A stretch of DNA of 64,000 nt from Hymenobacter sp. J193 (GTDB lineage: Bacteria; Bacteroidota; Bacteroidia; Cytophagales; Hymenobacteraceae). The translations under genes were made by a program, and so were the position numbers. Location of the stretch: the NCBI RefSeq assembly GCF_024700075.1, contig NZ_JAJONE010000001.1:4053001-4117000 (forward strand). Direction: 5' to 3'. Positions 49,836 to 57,413 of the stretch are shown here, in pieces (the stretch's first letter is position 1; each line of letters opens with the position of its first letter). Below the pieces are notes generated by a model. It was not told where the DNA came from, searched no databases, and saw nothing but the letters and a program-made list of their open reading frames with translations.

Positions 49836-50162
49836 TTAAACACCAGCATCATTCTCCCGGAAACGCGCATAATTTTCCAGAAGCGCCCGAATATTAGCAG
49901 CCCCTATGGGGTTGGCCGAGTGCACGTTGATGCTTGGCACCAGCAGTTCCTGCTCCACCAGCCACTTGGCGCAGTCGTAGCCCCTTTTCCGCTCGCAGTT
50001 GCGGGTTTCGTCCCAGCCCAGGTCGTGGTCGAAGGATATTTCCGTTGGTATGCCTTGCTGCTCAATGGTGGCCACGAACTCCTTGAAGCTGCGCACCACC
50101 GTCCAGCCGCTGCCGCGGGGCGTGCGCAGGTCGTCGAGGTAGAGTTTGTAGGGAGGAGGCAT
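49836..50162 (-). CDS. Cyclic-phosphate processing receiver-domain protein
   Basis: A 108-residue single-domain protein that fits the cREC family: YKLYLDDLRTPRGSGWTVVRSF, EISFDHDLGWDE, RKRGYDCAKWLVEQELL and INVHSANPIGAANI. These give the receiver-like fold with the first acidic cluster DD, the conserved DHDLG and a terminal HSAN. The family is thought to sense or process cyclic nucleotides or other phosphates in conflict systems. The IS has inserted exactly at its TAA stop codon, leaving the protein intact. It is on the same strand as the ParE-like pair upstream. Confidence 0.75.
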   Translation of the reverse strand: MPPPYKLYLDDLRTPRGSGWTVVRSFKEFVATIEQQGIPTEISFDHDLGWDETRNCERKRGYDCAKWLVEQELLVPSINVHSANPIGAANIRALLENYARFRENDAGV

Positions 50163-50174
50163 AAAAGGAAGAAA

Positions 50175-50465
50175 TTACAGCGCCGTTAGCGGCTGAGCCA
50201 TGTGATGGACGTGCAGGATATCTACTCTATCCGGATCAATGATTTCGTACATAATCCGATAACGACCTTCCAGCAGCTCACGCACGTTGGCCACCTGATA
50301 CTCGGGTACAATGCGCCCGATGCGGGGCAAGCTGCCCAAAATATCCGTTCGGGCAATCAGCCGCTCAATCAACTGCTCTGCGTAGGTTCGGGAAATAGAG
50401 ATAGTATAGTCCCGAATACCTGCCAGGTCTTCCAGCGCAGCGTTGGTCCATCTTACTTGAACCAT
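50175..50465 (-). CDS. RelE/ParE-family toxin
   Basis: A 96-residue toxin with the compact alpha/beta fold: VQVRWTNAALEDLAGIRDYTISISRTYAEQLIERLI, followed by GRIVPEY and ELLEGRYRIMYEI. The terminal strand DRVDILHVHHMAQPL carries the basic/His residues typical for ParE/RelE. Such toxins inhibit gyrase or cleave mRNA on the ribosome; the subfamily cannot be told here. It overlaps the antitoxin gene by 13 bases, the usual arrangement with antitoxin first. Confidence 0.85.
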   Translation of the reverse strand: MVQVRWTNAALEDLAGIRDYTISISRTYAEQLIERLIARTDILGSLPRIGRIVPEYQVANVRELLEGRYRIMYEIIDPDRVDILHVHHMAQPLTAL

Positions 50466-50632
50466 GTCTTGACGAGCTGTTTGGCTTCTTCGTGCGAAAC
50501 CGTCTGGCCACGGCGGCTTTGCTCGCGGCCCTTTTCAATCTTCTCGATAAGCAATAAGCGTTCAATCAACTCTTCCAGCTCAAACGTGTCGGGAAGTTGG
50601 TCGAGCGTGGCTTGCAGCAGTTCCTTGGTCAT
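50453..50632 (-). CDS. Small antitoxin partner of the RelE/ParE toxin
   Basis: A 59-residue frame from 50632, ending after the toxin start with a 13-base overlap. It is strongly charged and helical (MTKELLQATLDQLPDTFELE start, SRRGQTVSHEEAKQLVKTW end). The terminal HEEAKQLVKTW pattern is seen in antitoxins of ParE-type toxins. No separate DNA-binding fold is clear, but the first 30 residues may fold that way. Position and overlap are the main evidence. Confidence 0.75.
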   Translation of the reverse strand: MTKELLQATLDQLPDTFELEELIERLLLIEKIEKGREQSRRGQTVSHEEAKQLVKTWFK

Positions 50633-50759
50633 GGCAGTGGCGGTTAAGGCTTACTAAGGTACAACTTCTCCTGCCTGAATACACCGCCGCCGCTAATGAA
50701 GCGAAGTAGCTTTAGGCCGCTGTAGCTGCGTAAACGCCAGCGCACGTCATTCCAAACCC

Positions 50760-51290
50760 TCAACCTTTCAGTTCTTCCAGCATTTCCTGCAGTAGCTCGG
50801 CTTCCCGCTCCAGGCCGGCCAGACGGGCTTGTAGCAGCCGTTGCGGGCCGGCGCCGCAGGTGTAGAACAGGGCGTACTCGGCTTCGCCTTCCAGCAAAGC
50901 CAGCCAGTTTTCTTCGCGCTCTGGGTGGCGCACCGGGCCGGTCCAGGCGCGAAGGGCGGGCAATGCGGCCAGGCGGGCCTCGTAAGGAGCGGCCTGGCGT
51001 TGCAGCCGTAGCCGGCTGATGTGGTAGCGGCAGTAGCTGAGGCGGTCTTCGAGGGGAGCCGGGGCAGGCGCGGGAACGGGGAGGGACGGCGGTGCCGGCT
51101 GCGTGGTGCCATCCGGCTGCAGTACCTGGCCCAAAGTAGCCAGCAGCAGCCGCGCTTCCTGCACGCCGGTGCCAATGGGCAGCCCCTGGCTGCCCCGCTC
51201 GGCCAAGGCCAGGCTCACCCTCGGTATTCCCAGCCAACTGGCCAGCAGCTCTTGCGTGAGTCCCAGGCAGGCGCGTAGTTCTTTGCTCAT
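50760..51290 (-). CDS. XRE-like helix-turn-helix protein with long C-terminal helix
   Basis: A 176-residue protein. Residues 3-40 (KELRACLGLTQELLASWLG with IPRVSLALAERG) form an XRE-type helix-turn-helix. A Pro/Ala-rich linker (PPSLPVPAPAPAPLE, about 68-82) leads to a long helical part rich in Arg, Leu and Glu (ARLAGLEREAELLQEMLEEL). Such architecture suggests a small dimeric DNA-binding regulator. Another frame over the same region is open but is Arg/Gly/Pro-rich and less convincing. Target unknown. Confidence 0.65.
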   Translation of the reverse strand: MSKELRACLGLTQELLASWLGIPRVSLALAERGSQGLPIGTGVQEARLLLATLGQVLQPDGTTQPAPPSLPVPAPAPAPLEDRLSYCRYHISRLRLQRQAAPYEARLAALPALRAWTGPVRHPEREENWLALLEGEAEYALFYTCGAGPQRLLQARLAGLEREAELLQEMLEELKG

Positions 51291-51412
51291 AACGAATGCT
51301 GCTAAGTCTCAAACATTTTCCAACCTAACAATTTATAATGTTTACTCTGAAAATGTTTGTAGTGGGGTGCAGAAGGCCAGTGCCAGGCTCAGTTGACTTA
51401 AAGCAGGTAGGG

Positions 51413-51486
51413 GCGGGGCTTGTCCCCGCCCGTTGTTGAACGAACCTTGCATCCGTCGTTCAACAACGGGCGGGGACAAGCCCCGC
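51413..51486. repeat. REP-like perfect inverted repeat upstream of dnaN
   Basis: Arms of 30 bases (51413-51442 and 51457-51486) are perfectly complementary, with a 14-base loop. The words GCGGGGCTTGTCCCCGCCCG dominate. It lies in a 405-base gap between the XRE-like gene (-) and dnaN (+). Confidence 0.9.
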
Positions 51487-51615
51487 GCCCAACCGGGTAC
51501 ACATGCCGGGCAGATAGCCTTCCTGAATACCCTTGCGGTCCTGTTTGTTGCCGTATGGGTAGGAATAGCAGTAGCTACAGTAGGTAGTGGACTGATCCAC
51601 TGGCTGGCGGCATGA
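51433..51615 (+). CDS. Doubtful small membrane protein starting inside the REP repeat
   Basis: A TTG-started 60-codon frame whose end (AFLNTLAVLFVAVWVGIAVA onward) is a convincing hydrophobic helix. Its first 20 codons are the repeat itself, so either the repeat landed in an older gene or the frame is chance. No better start lies after the repeat. Confidence 0.2.
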   Translation: MLNEPCIRRSTTGGDKPRAQPGTHAGQIAFLNTLAVLFVAVWVGIAVATVGSGLIHWLAA

Positions 51616-51653
51616 GCTGTCCTTTACCGCTAGAAAACCCCGCCGCCGTTGCC

Positions 51654-51661
51654 TATCTTTG
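51654..51661 (+). promoter_or_regulatory. dnaN promoter -7 box
   Basis: TATCTTTG, a full match to TAnnTTTG, 35 bases before the dnaN start. The -33 box is weak. Confidence 0.55.
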
Positions 51662-51695
51662 TCCTCTTCCAAAAAAGCCCCAAACCGCCCGCTAT

Positions 51696-52820
51696 ATGAA
51701 GTTCATCGTCTCGTCTTCCGCCTTGCTCAAGCAGCTGCAGAGCATCAATGGCGTGGTCACGAACAACCCCGTAGTGCCCATTCTGGAGAACTTTCTCTTT
51801 GAAATCGAAGACGGCAAGCTGACGATTACGGCCTCCGACCTGGAGACCAGCATGATAACCGAGCTGCCGGTGGAAGCCCGCGAAAGTGGCCGCATTGCCG
51901 CCCCCGCCCGCATCCTGCTCGACACGCTCAAGAACCTGCCAGACCAGCCCGTAACCTTTACGCTGGACGAGGAAACCTATACCATCGAAATTGCCTCGGC
52001 CAATGGACGCTACAAGCTGGCCGGCGAAAACGCCACCGACTTCCCCCGCGTGCCCGTCGTGAAGGGTTCGGCCCCAATTGAAATGCCCTCATCGTCCCTG
52101 GCCCGGGCCATCAACAAAACCATCTTCGCGGTGAGCACCGACGAGCTGCGCCCCGCCATGACGGGCGTGCTCATTCAGCTGGCCGACGCGCAGGTAACCT
52201 TCGTGGCTACCGATGGGCACCGCCTGCTGCGCTACCGTCGTCAGGATGTGGGGGCGGGTCAGACGGCTAACCTCATTGTGCCGCGCAAAGCTTTCAACCT
52301 GCTCAAAAATGCGCTGCCCTCGGAGGCTACCACGGTGCGCGTGGAGTTCAACCACTCCAACGCCTTTTTCTCCTTCAACCAGATGCGCCTGGTGTGCCGC
52401 CTGATTGACGAGCGGTACCCCGACTACGAAAACGTAATTCCGGTGAGCAACCCCAACAAGCTCATCATCGACCGGGCGGCCCTGCTGAACTCAGTGAAGC
52501 GCATTGCCATCTACTCCAACAAAACTACCCACCAGGTGCGCTTCCGTCTTGCCGGCTCGGAGCTGACGGTTTCGGCCGAAGACCTGGACTTCTCCAATGA
52601 AGCCAACGAAAAGCTGGCCTGCCAGTACGATGGCGAAGACATGGAAATCGGCTTCAACGCCAAGTTCCTCATCGAAATGCTGTCGAACATTGACTCCGAG
52701 GAAATAACCCTGGAGCTGAGCACCCCCAACCGCGCCGGCCTGCTCATGCCCACCATTGCCGACGACAACGAAAGCATCCTGATGCTGGTGATGCCGGTGA
52801 TGCTGAACAACTACGTTTAA
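51696..52820 (+). CDS. dnaN: DNA polymerase III beta sliding clamp
   Basis: Start 51696 gives 374 residues starting MKFIVSSSALLKQLQSINGVV, the family N-terminus. Signatures include NPVVPILENFLFEIEDGKLTITASDLETSM, RPAMTGVLIQ, LVATDGHRL (here FVATDGHRLLRYR), KRIAIYSNKTTHQVRFRL and a C-terminal VMLNNYV end that approaches the VMPMR-like clamp terminus. It clamps the polymerase to DNA. dnaA is not beside it, so this is not the classic origin layout. A palindromic spacer and gldC follow. Confidence 0.96.
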   Translation: MKFIVSSSALLKQLQSINGVVTNNPVVPILENFLFEIEDGKLTITASDLETSMITELPVEARESGRIAAPARILLDTLKNLPDQPVTFTLDEETYTIEIASANGRYKLAGENATDFPRVPVVKGSAPIEMPSSSLARAINKTIFAVSTDELRPAMTGVLIQLADAQVTFVATDGHRLLRYRRQDVGAGQTANLIVPRKAFNLLKNALPSEATTVRVEFNHSNAFFSFNQMRLVCRLIDERYPDYENVIPVSNPNKLIIDRAALLNSVKRIAIYSNKTTHQVRFRLAGSELTVSAEDLDFSNEANEKLACQYDGEDMEIGFNAKFLIEMLSNIDSEEITLELSTPNRAGLLMPTIADDNESILMLVMPVMLNNYV

Positions 52821-52825
52821 ACTTG

Positions 52826-52900
52826 AATGTGGCAAATGTGAAAAATGTGCTGAATGTGGTTCAAAGCCATGTTCAGCACATTTTTCACATTTGCCACATT
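52826..52900. repeat. Palindromic spacer between dnaN and gldC
   Basis: Perfect arms of 29 bases (52826-52854 with 52872-52900), loop of 17. The arm consists of AATGTG-type words (AATGTGGC, AATGTGAAAAATGTGCTGAA), and the right side continues with a further CACATTTGCCACATT copy to the gldC start. Confidence 0.9.
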
Positions 52901-52918
52901 CCTCACATTTGCCACATT

Positions 52919-53257
52919 ATGAAAAAGTCTGAAATCCGCTTCAGCATCGCCCTTGATGACCAGAAAGTGCCCGAGGCCATCAGCTGGCAAGCCACCGACG
53001 CGGGCCCTGATATTCACTTTGCCAAGGCCATCAACATCAGCCTCTGGGACCGGGACGAGCGGGGCACGATGAAAATCGACCTTTGGACCAAGGAAATGCC
53101 CGTGGATGAAATGAAGCATTTCTACGTGGATACCATTGGAGCCATGGCCGAAAGCATCATCACCGCCACCAACGACTCCGTAATGGCCACCAAGATGCGC
53201 ACCCTCTGCCGCGAGTTAATGGCCCACCTCGAAGAGGAGCAGAAAAAGCAGAAGTAA
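52919..53257 (+). CDS. gldC: Gliding-motility protein
   Basis: Start 52919 gives 112 residues beginning MKKSEIRFSIALDDQKVPE, with the conserved core ISWQATDAGPDIHFAKAINISLWDRDERGTMKIDLWTKEMPVDEMKHFYVD and ending RELMAHLEEEQKKQK. GldC is a small soluble protein whose family is almost limited to Bacteroidota and which supports gliding with GldB. gldB is not adjacent here. The gene ends with a strong terminator. The longer upstream frame runs through the palindromic spacer and was rejected. Confidence 0.9.
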   Translation: MKKSEIRFSIALDDQKVPEAISWQATDAGPDIHFAKAINISLWDRDERGTMKIDLWTKEMPVDEMKHFYVDTIGAMAESIITATNDSVMATKMRTLCRELMAHLEEEQKKQK

Positions 53258-53275
53258 TCCGTTGCCAGCCAACGC

Positions 53276-53311
53276 AAAAAGCCCCGCCTGATAACTCAGG
53301 CGGGGCTTTTT
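53276..53311. terminator. Strong bidirectional terminator
   Basis: A 16-bp perfect stem (53276-53291 with 53296-53311), TAAC loop, with an A-run left and T-run right. It lies between the gldC stop and the convergent gene at 53358. Confidence 0.92.
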
Positions 53312-53357
53312 ATATGAATTCCGATTTTCGGCGGCTATGTAGCGCGGAATGGTAAGC

Positions 53358-53900
53358 CTAGCGGCCGCGGGCCCGGGTGCTGGCGGGCGTAGTGCGGGGC
53401 GTTTCGGCAGTAGGAGCCAGTACGGCGCCTTTGCTACTGGCCGGAGCCGGGCTCTGTACCGAGTTTACGAAACGAGTATTCGCGGCCGTTGTCGCGTAGT
53501 CCCGGTCGTACTTGTAGAACGAGGCGCGGGAGCCGTAGTAATTGCTGTACTGGTCGGTGCTGAGTACGGCCTGCAACTCCCGGTCGCGCTCCTTGCATAC
53601 GCCCTGGCACTGCTCATCAATGAGCTTGGTGTTGCCGGCGTGCTTTTGCTCAATGGCAGCCATCTTGGCTATTTTGTCTTCGTTGATGGACCGCAGCCGG
53701 CTGGCCTGGTAGCCATTGAGGCGTAGCTGCCGCACCATCTGGTCGGAAAGGCGGTCGGCGCGCTCGGCTACTACGGGGTTAAGTCGCGGCGTAGTCTGGG
53801 TTTTATCCTGACGGGTGGCAAGTTGGTTGTTCTGTTGAGCCTGCGCTCCGGTAGCCACCGAAGCCAGCAACAGGGCCGTAAAAGCAAGTGTATGTCGCAT
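53358..53900 (-). CDS. Secreted/periplasmic protein of unknown function
   Basis: Start 53900 gives 180 residues with a signal peptide (MRHTLAFTALLLASVATGAQAQ). A longer frame to 54041 has no signal at its start. The body is helical with heptad-like leucines (ADRLSDQMVRQLRLNGYQASRLRSINEDKIAKM), a CxxxC pair (DEQCQGVCKERDRELQAVL) and a Ser/Ala/Pro/Thr tail ending STRARGR. The middle recalls Spy/CpxP-like periplasmic helpers (LRLNGYQ...RLRSINEDK) but the match is weak. Function unknown. Confidence 0.65.
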   Translation of the reverse strand: MRHTLAFTALLLASVATGAQAQQNNQLATRQDKTQTTPRLNPVVAERADRLSDQMVRQLRLNGYQASRLRSINEDKIAKMAAIEQKHAGNTKLIDEQCQGVCKERDRELQAVLSTDQYSNYYGSRASFYKYDRDYATTAANTRFVNSVQSPAPASSKGAVLAPTAETPRTTPASTRARGR

Positions 53901-54118
53901 GGTTTGGTTCGTTATCGGGGTAAGAGAACAGCGCTTGCGAGCTTGACGAAACAAGTTTTGCCCCCGCGCCTCTACCTGACTAACGAAAAACTGTGCCAAG
54001 GAGTTTAGGAAGAATGGGTATATGGTTATGTCTTTGCACACCTAACTGACTCGCCGCTAGTTCCAGTCTTCTTAGTCAGAAACCTCCCAGCGGGTCAACC
54101 AGACAACCTTTCAGCCAG

Positions 54119-54655
54119 TTAAAACTGGTTTTTCCACATCATCGATTCCACGGGCTTCACCGTCCGCTCGTTGTACTTGGCGTTGGGCTTGCGGTTGTAG
54201 AAGTTCTCCACGCTGCCCTGCACGGTGAAGTAAATGAGCTGCCCTACAGGCATGAGGTGGTATACCCGAACGGGCATCGACACGCTGATTTCCAGCGTCC
54301 AGGTGTTGCAGAAGCCGATGTCGCCCTTGCCAGCGGTGGCATGAATATCGATGCCCAGGCGGCCTACGCTGCTTTTACCTTCGAGAAAGGGCACGTGTGC
54401 GTGGCTTTCGGTGTACTCCTCCGTCACGCCCAGGTAGAGCATGCCGGGCTGCAGCACAAAGCCTTCCTCGGGTATTTCAAACACGTCGATTTCGTTGTGC
54501 TTGCGCGCGTCCAGCACCGCGTCGCGGTAAGTAGCCAGGTAACGGCCCAGGTGCACGTCGTAGGAGTTGGTACCCAGGCAGCTCCGGTCGTAGGGCTCAA
54601 TGACGATGTTGCCTTGCTCAATTTCAGTGAGAATCTGCTGGTCGGTCAGAATCAT
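54119..54655 (-). CDS. dcd: dCTP deaminase
   Basis: A 178-residue trimeric enzyme turning dCTP into dUTP, source of dTMP. It shows CLGTNSYDVHLGRYL, LQPGMLYLGVTEEY, the nucleotide loop LEGKSSVGRLGIDIHATAGKGD and the catalytic Glu in GFCNTWTLEI, then MPVGQLIYF. Normal length for the family. It follows the 54763 gene on the same strand, with a 107-base palindromic spacer between them. Confidence 0.94.
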   Translation of the reverse strand: MILTDQQILTEIEQGNIVIEPYDRSCLGTNSYDVHLGRYLATYRDAVLDARKHNEIDVFEIPEEGFVLQPGMLYLGVTEEYTESHAHVPFLEGKSSVGRLGIDIHATAGKGDIGFCNTWTLEISVSMPVRVYHLMPVGQLIYFTVQGSVENFYNRKPNAKYNERTVKPVESMMWKNQF

Positions 54656-54673
54656 ATGGAGAGGTAATTATGA

Positions 54674-54749
54674 ATTATGAATGCTGAGTTATGCATTGGC
54701 AGCTTCAATGGGAACCTGCCGATAGGGCCGCCAATTCAGCATTCATAAT
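54674..54749. repeat. Palindromic spacer upstream of dcd
   Basis: A 14-bp perfect pair (54674-54687 with 54736-54749, ATTATGAATGCTGA) plus extra AATTATGA/AATTCAGAATT copies outside. It fills the gap between two co-directional genes. Confidence 0.75.
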
Positions 54750-54762
54750 TTAGAATTCAGAA

Positions 54763-55659
54763 TTATTCGCCGTCTTCGTAACGGTCTTCGGGTAGCTCGC
54801 GGCGGCGCTTGGGGGCGGCGTAAGCAGGTTCAGTTTCTTCGTCTTCCGGCTCTTCGTCCGTTGGTAGATCGTAGGCACCATCGAGGCGGCGGCGCAGCTC
54901 GGGCACCGTCACGAGAGTGAGGCGCAGGGTGAGGCCCAGCGAGGCCAGGGCCATCAGAAACGTGATATAATCCAGCAAGCCATAGCGCGACGGTGGGCCG
55001 TCGGATGGACCGGTGCTGGTGAGGGCACCGATTTTGCGGGCCGAGGGGGCCACCGTTTCGCCGTCGGGCTCGGGGGCGGGGTCTTCTATGGGGGAGGCCA
55101 GCGGGGCTTCGGCGTCCACATCAGCCGGGGGCACGGCGGCGCCATCGGCCGCCAGCGTGGTTGGCTCCGGGTCTTCGGAGGCATTGAACTGGGCCGTGCC
55201 CTGTTTGATGACGCGCTGCAAGGCCCGGATGAGCATCACCCGCTCGTCGCGCGGCAGCACCCGGATAAAGAACTCGAAGTTGCGGTCAATCAGAATACTA
55301 TTGAGCTGCTTCTCGAACTCCACCAAATCGGTGCGGCCCTGGCCAAAGCGGTTCTTGAACCGTTCCGATACGCCGTTGTAGTTCTGAAACAGCGTTTTCA
55401 GGTCGTCGCGGCCCATGAAGTCATCGAACTCGCGGCGGGCTTTGGCCGTGCGCAGCGTGATGGGAAACTTACGCCGCGTAAACGACTTGTCGTACACGGT
55501 TTCCATAGTGCGGAAGTTCAGCTCGTCTACTGTGCGGTCGAACAGGCGCTTGTTGGCAGCGGCCGGGGCTTCCGTCTGGGCCAGCAACGTGGCCGGCCCG
55601 ACAAGCCACAGCAGCAGAACAAGCGGGAGCAGCTGGCGAAATCGGAGCATAGCGGGCAA
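54763..55659 (-). CDS. Membrane-anchored protein of unknown function with acidic tail
   Basis: A 298-residue protein; a start at 55650 (MLRFRQLLPLVLLLWLVG) is as likely as 55659. It has a signal peptide, a helical domain (LNFRTMETVYDKSFTRRKFP, RAKARREFDDF, RVLPRDERVMLIRALQRVI, to residue 155), and a Pro/Ala/Glu-rich linker. One transmembrane helix follows near 230-250 (YITFLMALASLGLTLRLTLV), and the cytoplasmic tail is acidic then basic (EEPEDEETEP, KRRRELPEDR). I do not recognise the family. It is in the run upstream of dcd. Confidence 0.6.
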   Translation of the reverse strand: MPAMLRFRQLLPLVLLLWLVGPATLLAQTEAPAAANKRLFDRTVDELNFRTMETVYDKSFTRRKFPITLRTAKARREFDDFMGRDDLKTLFQNYNGVSERFKNRFGQGRTDLVEFEKQLNSILIDRNFEFFIRVLPRDERVMLIRALQRVIKQGTAQFNASEDPEPTTLAADGAAVPPADVDAEAPLASPIEDPAPEPDGETVAPSARKIGALTSTGPSDGPPSRYGLLDYITFLMALASLGLTLRLTLVTVPELRRRLDGAYDLPTDEEPEDEETEPAYAAPKRRRELPEDRYEDGE

Positions 55660-55684
55660 AGGAGGTTCGCCGCAAAGGTCGTTT

Positions 55685-55960
55685 ATAATGTGCTGATGTG
55701 GAAATGTGTTTAATGTGCTGATGCGGGCAACGTGCGAATGGGTGGTCTAACCAACGTGTCATTACGAGCGTAGCGAAGCAATCCGGCCTGAGCAGCACCA
55801 GGCACATCTTTTTACCAGAAAATCCCTGACGTATAAGCATAAAGTCAGGGGCTCTCCACATTTCAAGGCTACGTAAGTTGCTCAGGCCGGATTGCTTCGC
55901 TACGCTCGCAATGACATGTTTGCCTTGATTAGCACATTACCCACATTCCATCACATTAGC
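55685..55960. repeat. Composite nested inverted repeat between hemL and the 54763 gene
   Basis: The outer layer pairs AATGTGCTGATGTGG-type words (55688-55728) with AGCACATTAC/CACATTCCATCACATTAGC (55930-55960). The middle is a 37-bp pair with one mismatch (55758-55794 with 55879-55915), starting GTCATTACGAGC and containing GAAGCAATCC. Within it AATCCCTGACG and GTCAGGGG (about 55822-55854) recall the core of the 39640-39909 composite. Confidence 0.85.
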
Positions 55961-55963
55961 ACC

Positions 55964-57268
55964 TTACATCCCGTGGGCTTTGCGCATGGATTCGCGGCAG
56001 GCGGTGAGGTAGAGGTCCACGTACTCATCGGTAATGGCGGTGCTTACGAACAGGGCTTCGTACTGGGCCGGTGCGAGGTAGATACCCCGGTGTAGCATAG
56101 CCCGGAAGTAGCGCCCGAAAGCTTCGGTATCCGAAGTTTTGGCAGATTCCAGATCGGTAACGGGCTGCGCGGTGAAGAACACGCTGAACATGGAGCCTAC
56201 CTGGTTCACGGTGTAGTTCAGGCCCAGTTCGGCGCAGATCTGACGGGTGCCGTCGGCAATGCGCGTGGTGATGCGGTTTAGCTCGTCGTATAGCTCGGGA
56301 TGCTCGTTGAGGTAGGTGAGCTGGGCAATGCCGGCCGCCGTGGCAATGGGGTTGCCGGAGAGCGTGCCCGCCTGATACACCCTGCCGGCCGGAGCCACGT
56401 TGTCCATGATATCCTGGCGGCCACCGTAGGCACCTACCGGCATCCCGCCCCCGATGATTTTGCCTAGCGTCGTCATGTCCGGGGTGATGCCGTAGAGCTC
56501 CTGGGCGCCGCCCCGGGCCAGCCGGAAGCCGGTCATTACCTCATCAAAAATAAGCACGATGCCGTGCCGGGTGCACAGCTCGCGTAGGGTTTGCAGGTAG
56601 CCTTCCTGCGGCGCCACCAGGCCCATGTTGCCCACCACCGGCTCCAGAATGAGGGCGGCCACCTGGCCTTCGTTGGCCTCGATGATCTGCGTTAGTGCGG
56701 GCACATCGTTGAAGGGCACGGTGAGCGTATCCTGGGCCACGCCCTGCGTGACGCCCGGTGAGTCGGGGGCGCCGAGGGTGAGGGCGCCTGAGCCGGCCGC
56801 AATCAGGAAGGAGTCGCCGTGGCCGTGGTAGCAGCCTTCAAACTTGATGATCTTGTCGCGCCCGGTGTAGCCCCGCGCCACCCGAATGGCCGACATCGTG
56901 GCCTCGGTGCCGGAGTTCACCAGCCGCACCTTCTCAATGCTGGGCACCATCTGCTTGATGAGCTCGGCCATTTCGACTTCCCGGCGCGTGGGGGCTCCAA
57001 ACGACAGAGAGTTCTGAATGGCGCCCTGCACCGCCTCCAGCACAAGGGCGGGCGCGTGGCCCAGTATCATCGGCCCCCAGGAATTGATGAAGTCGAGGTA
57101 CTTGTTGCCATCCACGTCCGTCAGCCAGGCCCCCTGAGCCGACTGCATGAACACCGGGTGCCCGCCCACGGCCCGGAACGCCCGTACCGGCGAGTTCACG
57201 CCCCCCGGAATGTGGTCTTTGGCGCGGGTAAAAAGGGCATCGGAAGTGGCAAGGTTGAGCGTAGGCAT
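55964..57268 (-). CDS. hemL: Glutamate-1-semialdehyde 2,1-aminomutase
   Basis: A 434-residue PLP enzyme that forms 5-aminolevulinate, the tetrapyrrole precursor, from glutamate-1-semialdehyde. It has PGGVNSPVRAFRAVGG, HGHGDSFLIAAGSG, the aspartate in LIFDEVMTGFR and PLP lysine Lys270 in LGKIIGGGMPVGAYGG, then VYQAGTLSGNP. The start MPTLNLATSDALF fits the family. It follows the binding protein gene at 57414 on the same strand with a palindromic spacer between. Confidence 0.95.
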   Translation of the reverse strand: MPTLNLATSDALFTRAKDHIPGGVNSPVRAFRAVGGHPVFMQSAQGAWLTDVDGNKYLDFINSWGPMILGHAPALVLEAVQGAIQNSLSFGAPTRREVEMAELIKQMVPSIEKVRLVNSGTEATMSAIRVARGYTGRDKIIKFEGCYHGHGDSFLIAAGSGALTLGAPDSPGVTQGVAQDTLTVPFNDVPALTQIIEANEGQVAALILEPVVGNMGLVAPQEGYLQTLRELCTRHGIVLIFDEVMTGFRLARGGAQELYGITPDMTTLGKIIGGGMPVGAYGGRQDIMDNVAPAGRVYQAGTLSGNPIATAAGIAQLTYLNEHPELYDELNRITTRIADGTRQICAELGLNYTVNQVGSMFSVFFTAQPVTDLESAKTSDTEAFGRYFRAMLHRGIYLAPAQYEALFVSTAITDEYVDLYLTACRESMRKAHGM

Positions 57269-57280
57269 AAGGGGAAGTTT

Positions 57281-57413
57281 TCTGGTTGAATGGCTGTTAA
57301 GTGGCTGAATGGCTATCTGGTTGAATAGTTGGCCCTATAGTTAGCGCATTGGCTGTATGCCAAATGAATCATTCAGCCTTGTAGCCATATCAACCAGAAA
57401 CCCATTCAACCGG
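57281..57413. repeat. Palindromic spacer upstream of hemL
   Basis: Several copies of CTGGTTGAATGGCTG-type words on the left (57282-57330) face ATTCAGCC, GCCATATCAACCAG and CCCATTCAACC on the right (57371-57413). They form an imperfect long hairpin between the two co-directional genes; its right end reaches the stop codon of the upstream gene. Confidence 0.7.

Noticed and set aside
50644..51312. A 222-codon alternative frame over the XRE-like gene
   Set aside because: Arg/Gly/Pro-rich shadow; the other frame has a helix-turn-helix and regular helices.
54119..55960. CRISPR array suspected from recurring words in spacers
   Set aside because: The words occur as inverted pairs of varying spacing, without regular direct repeats and unique spacers, and no cas genes are present.
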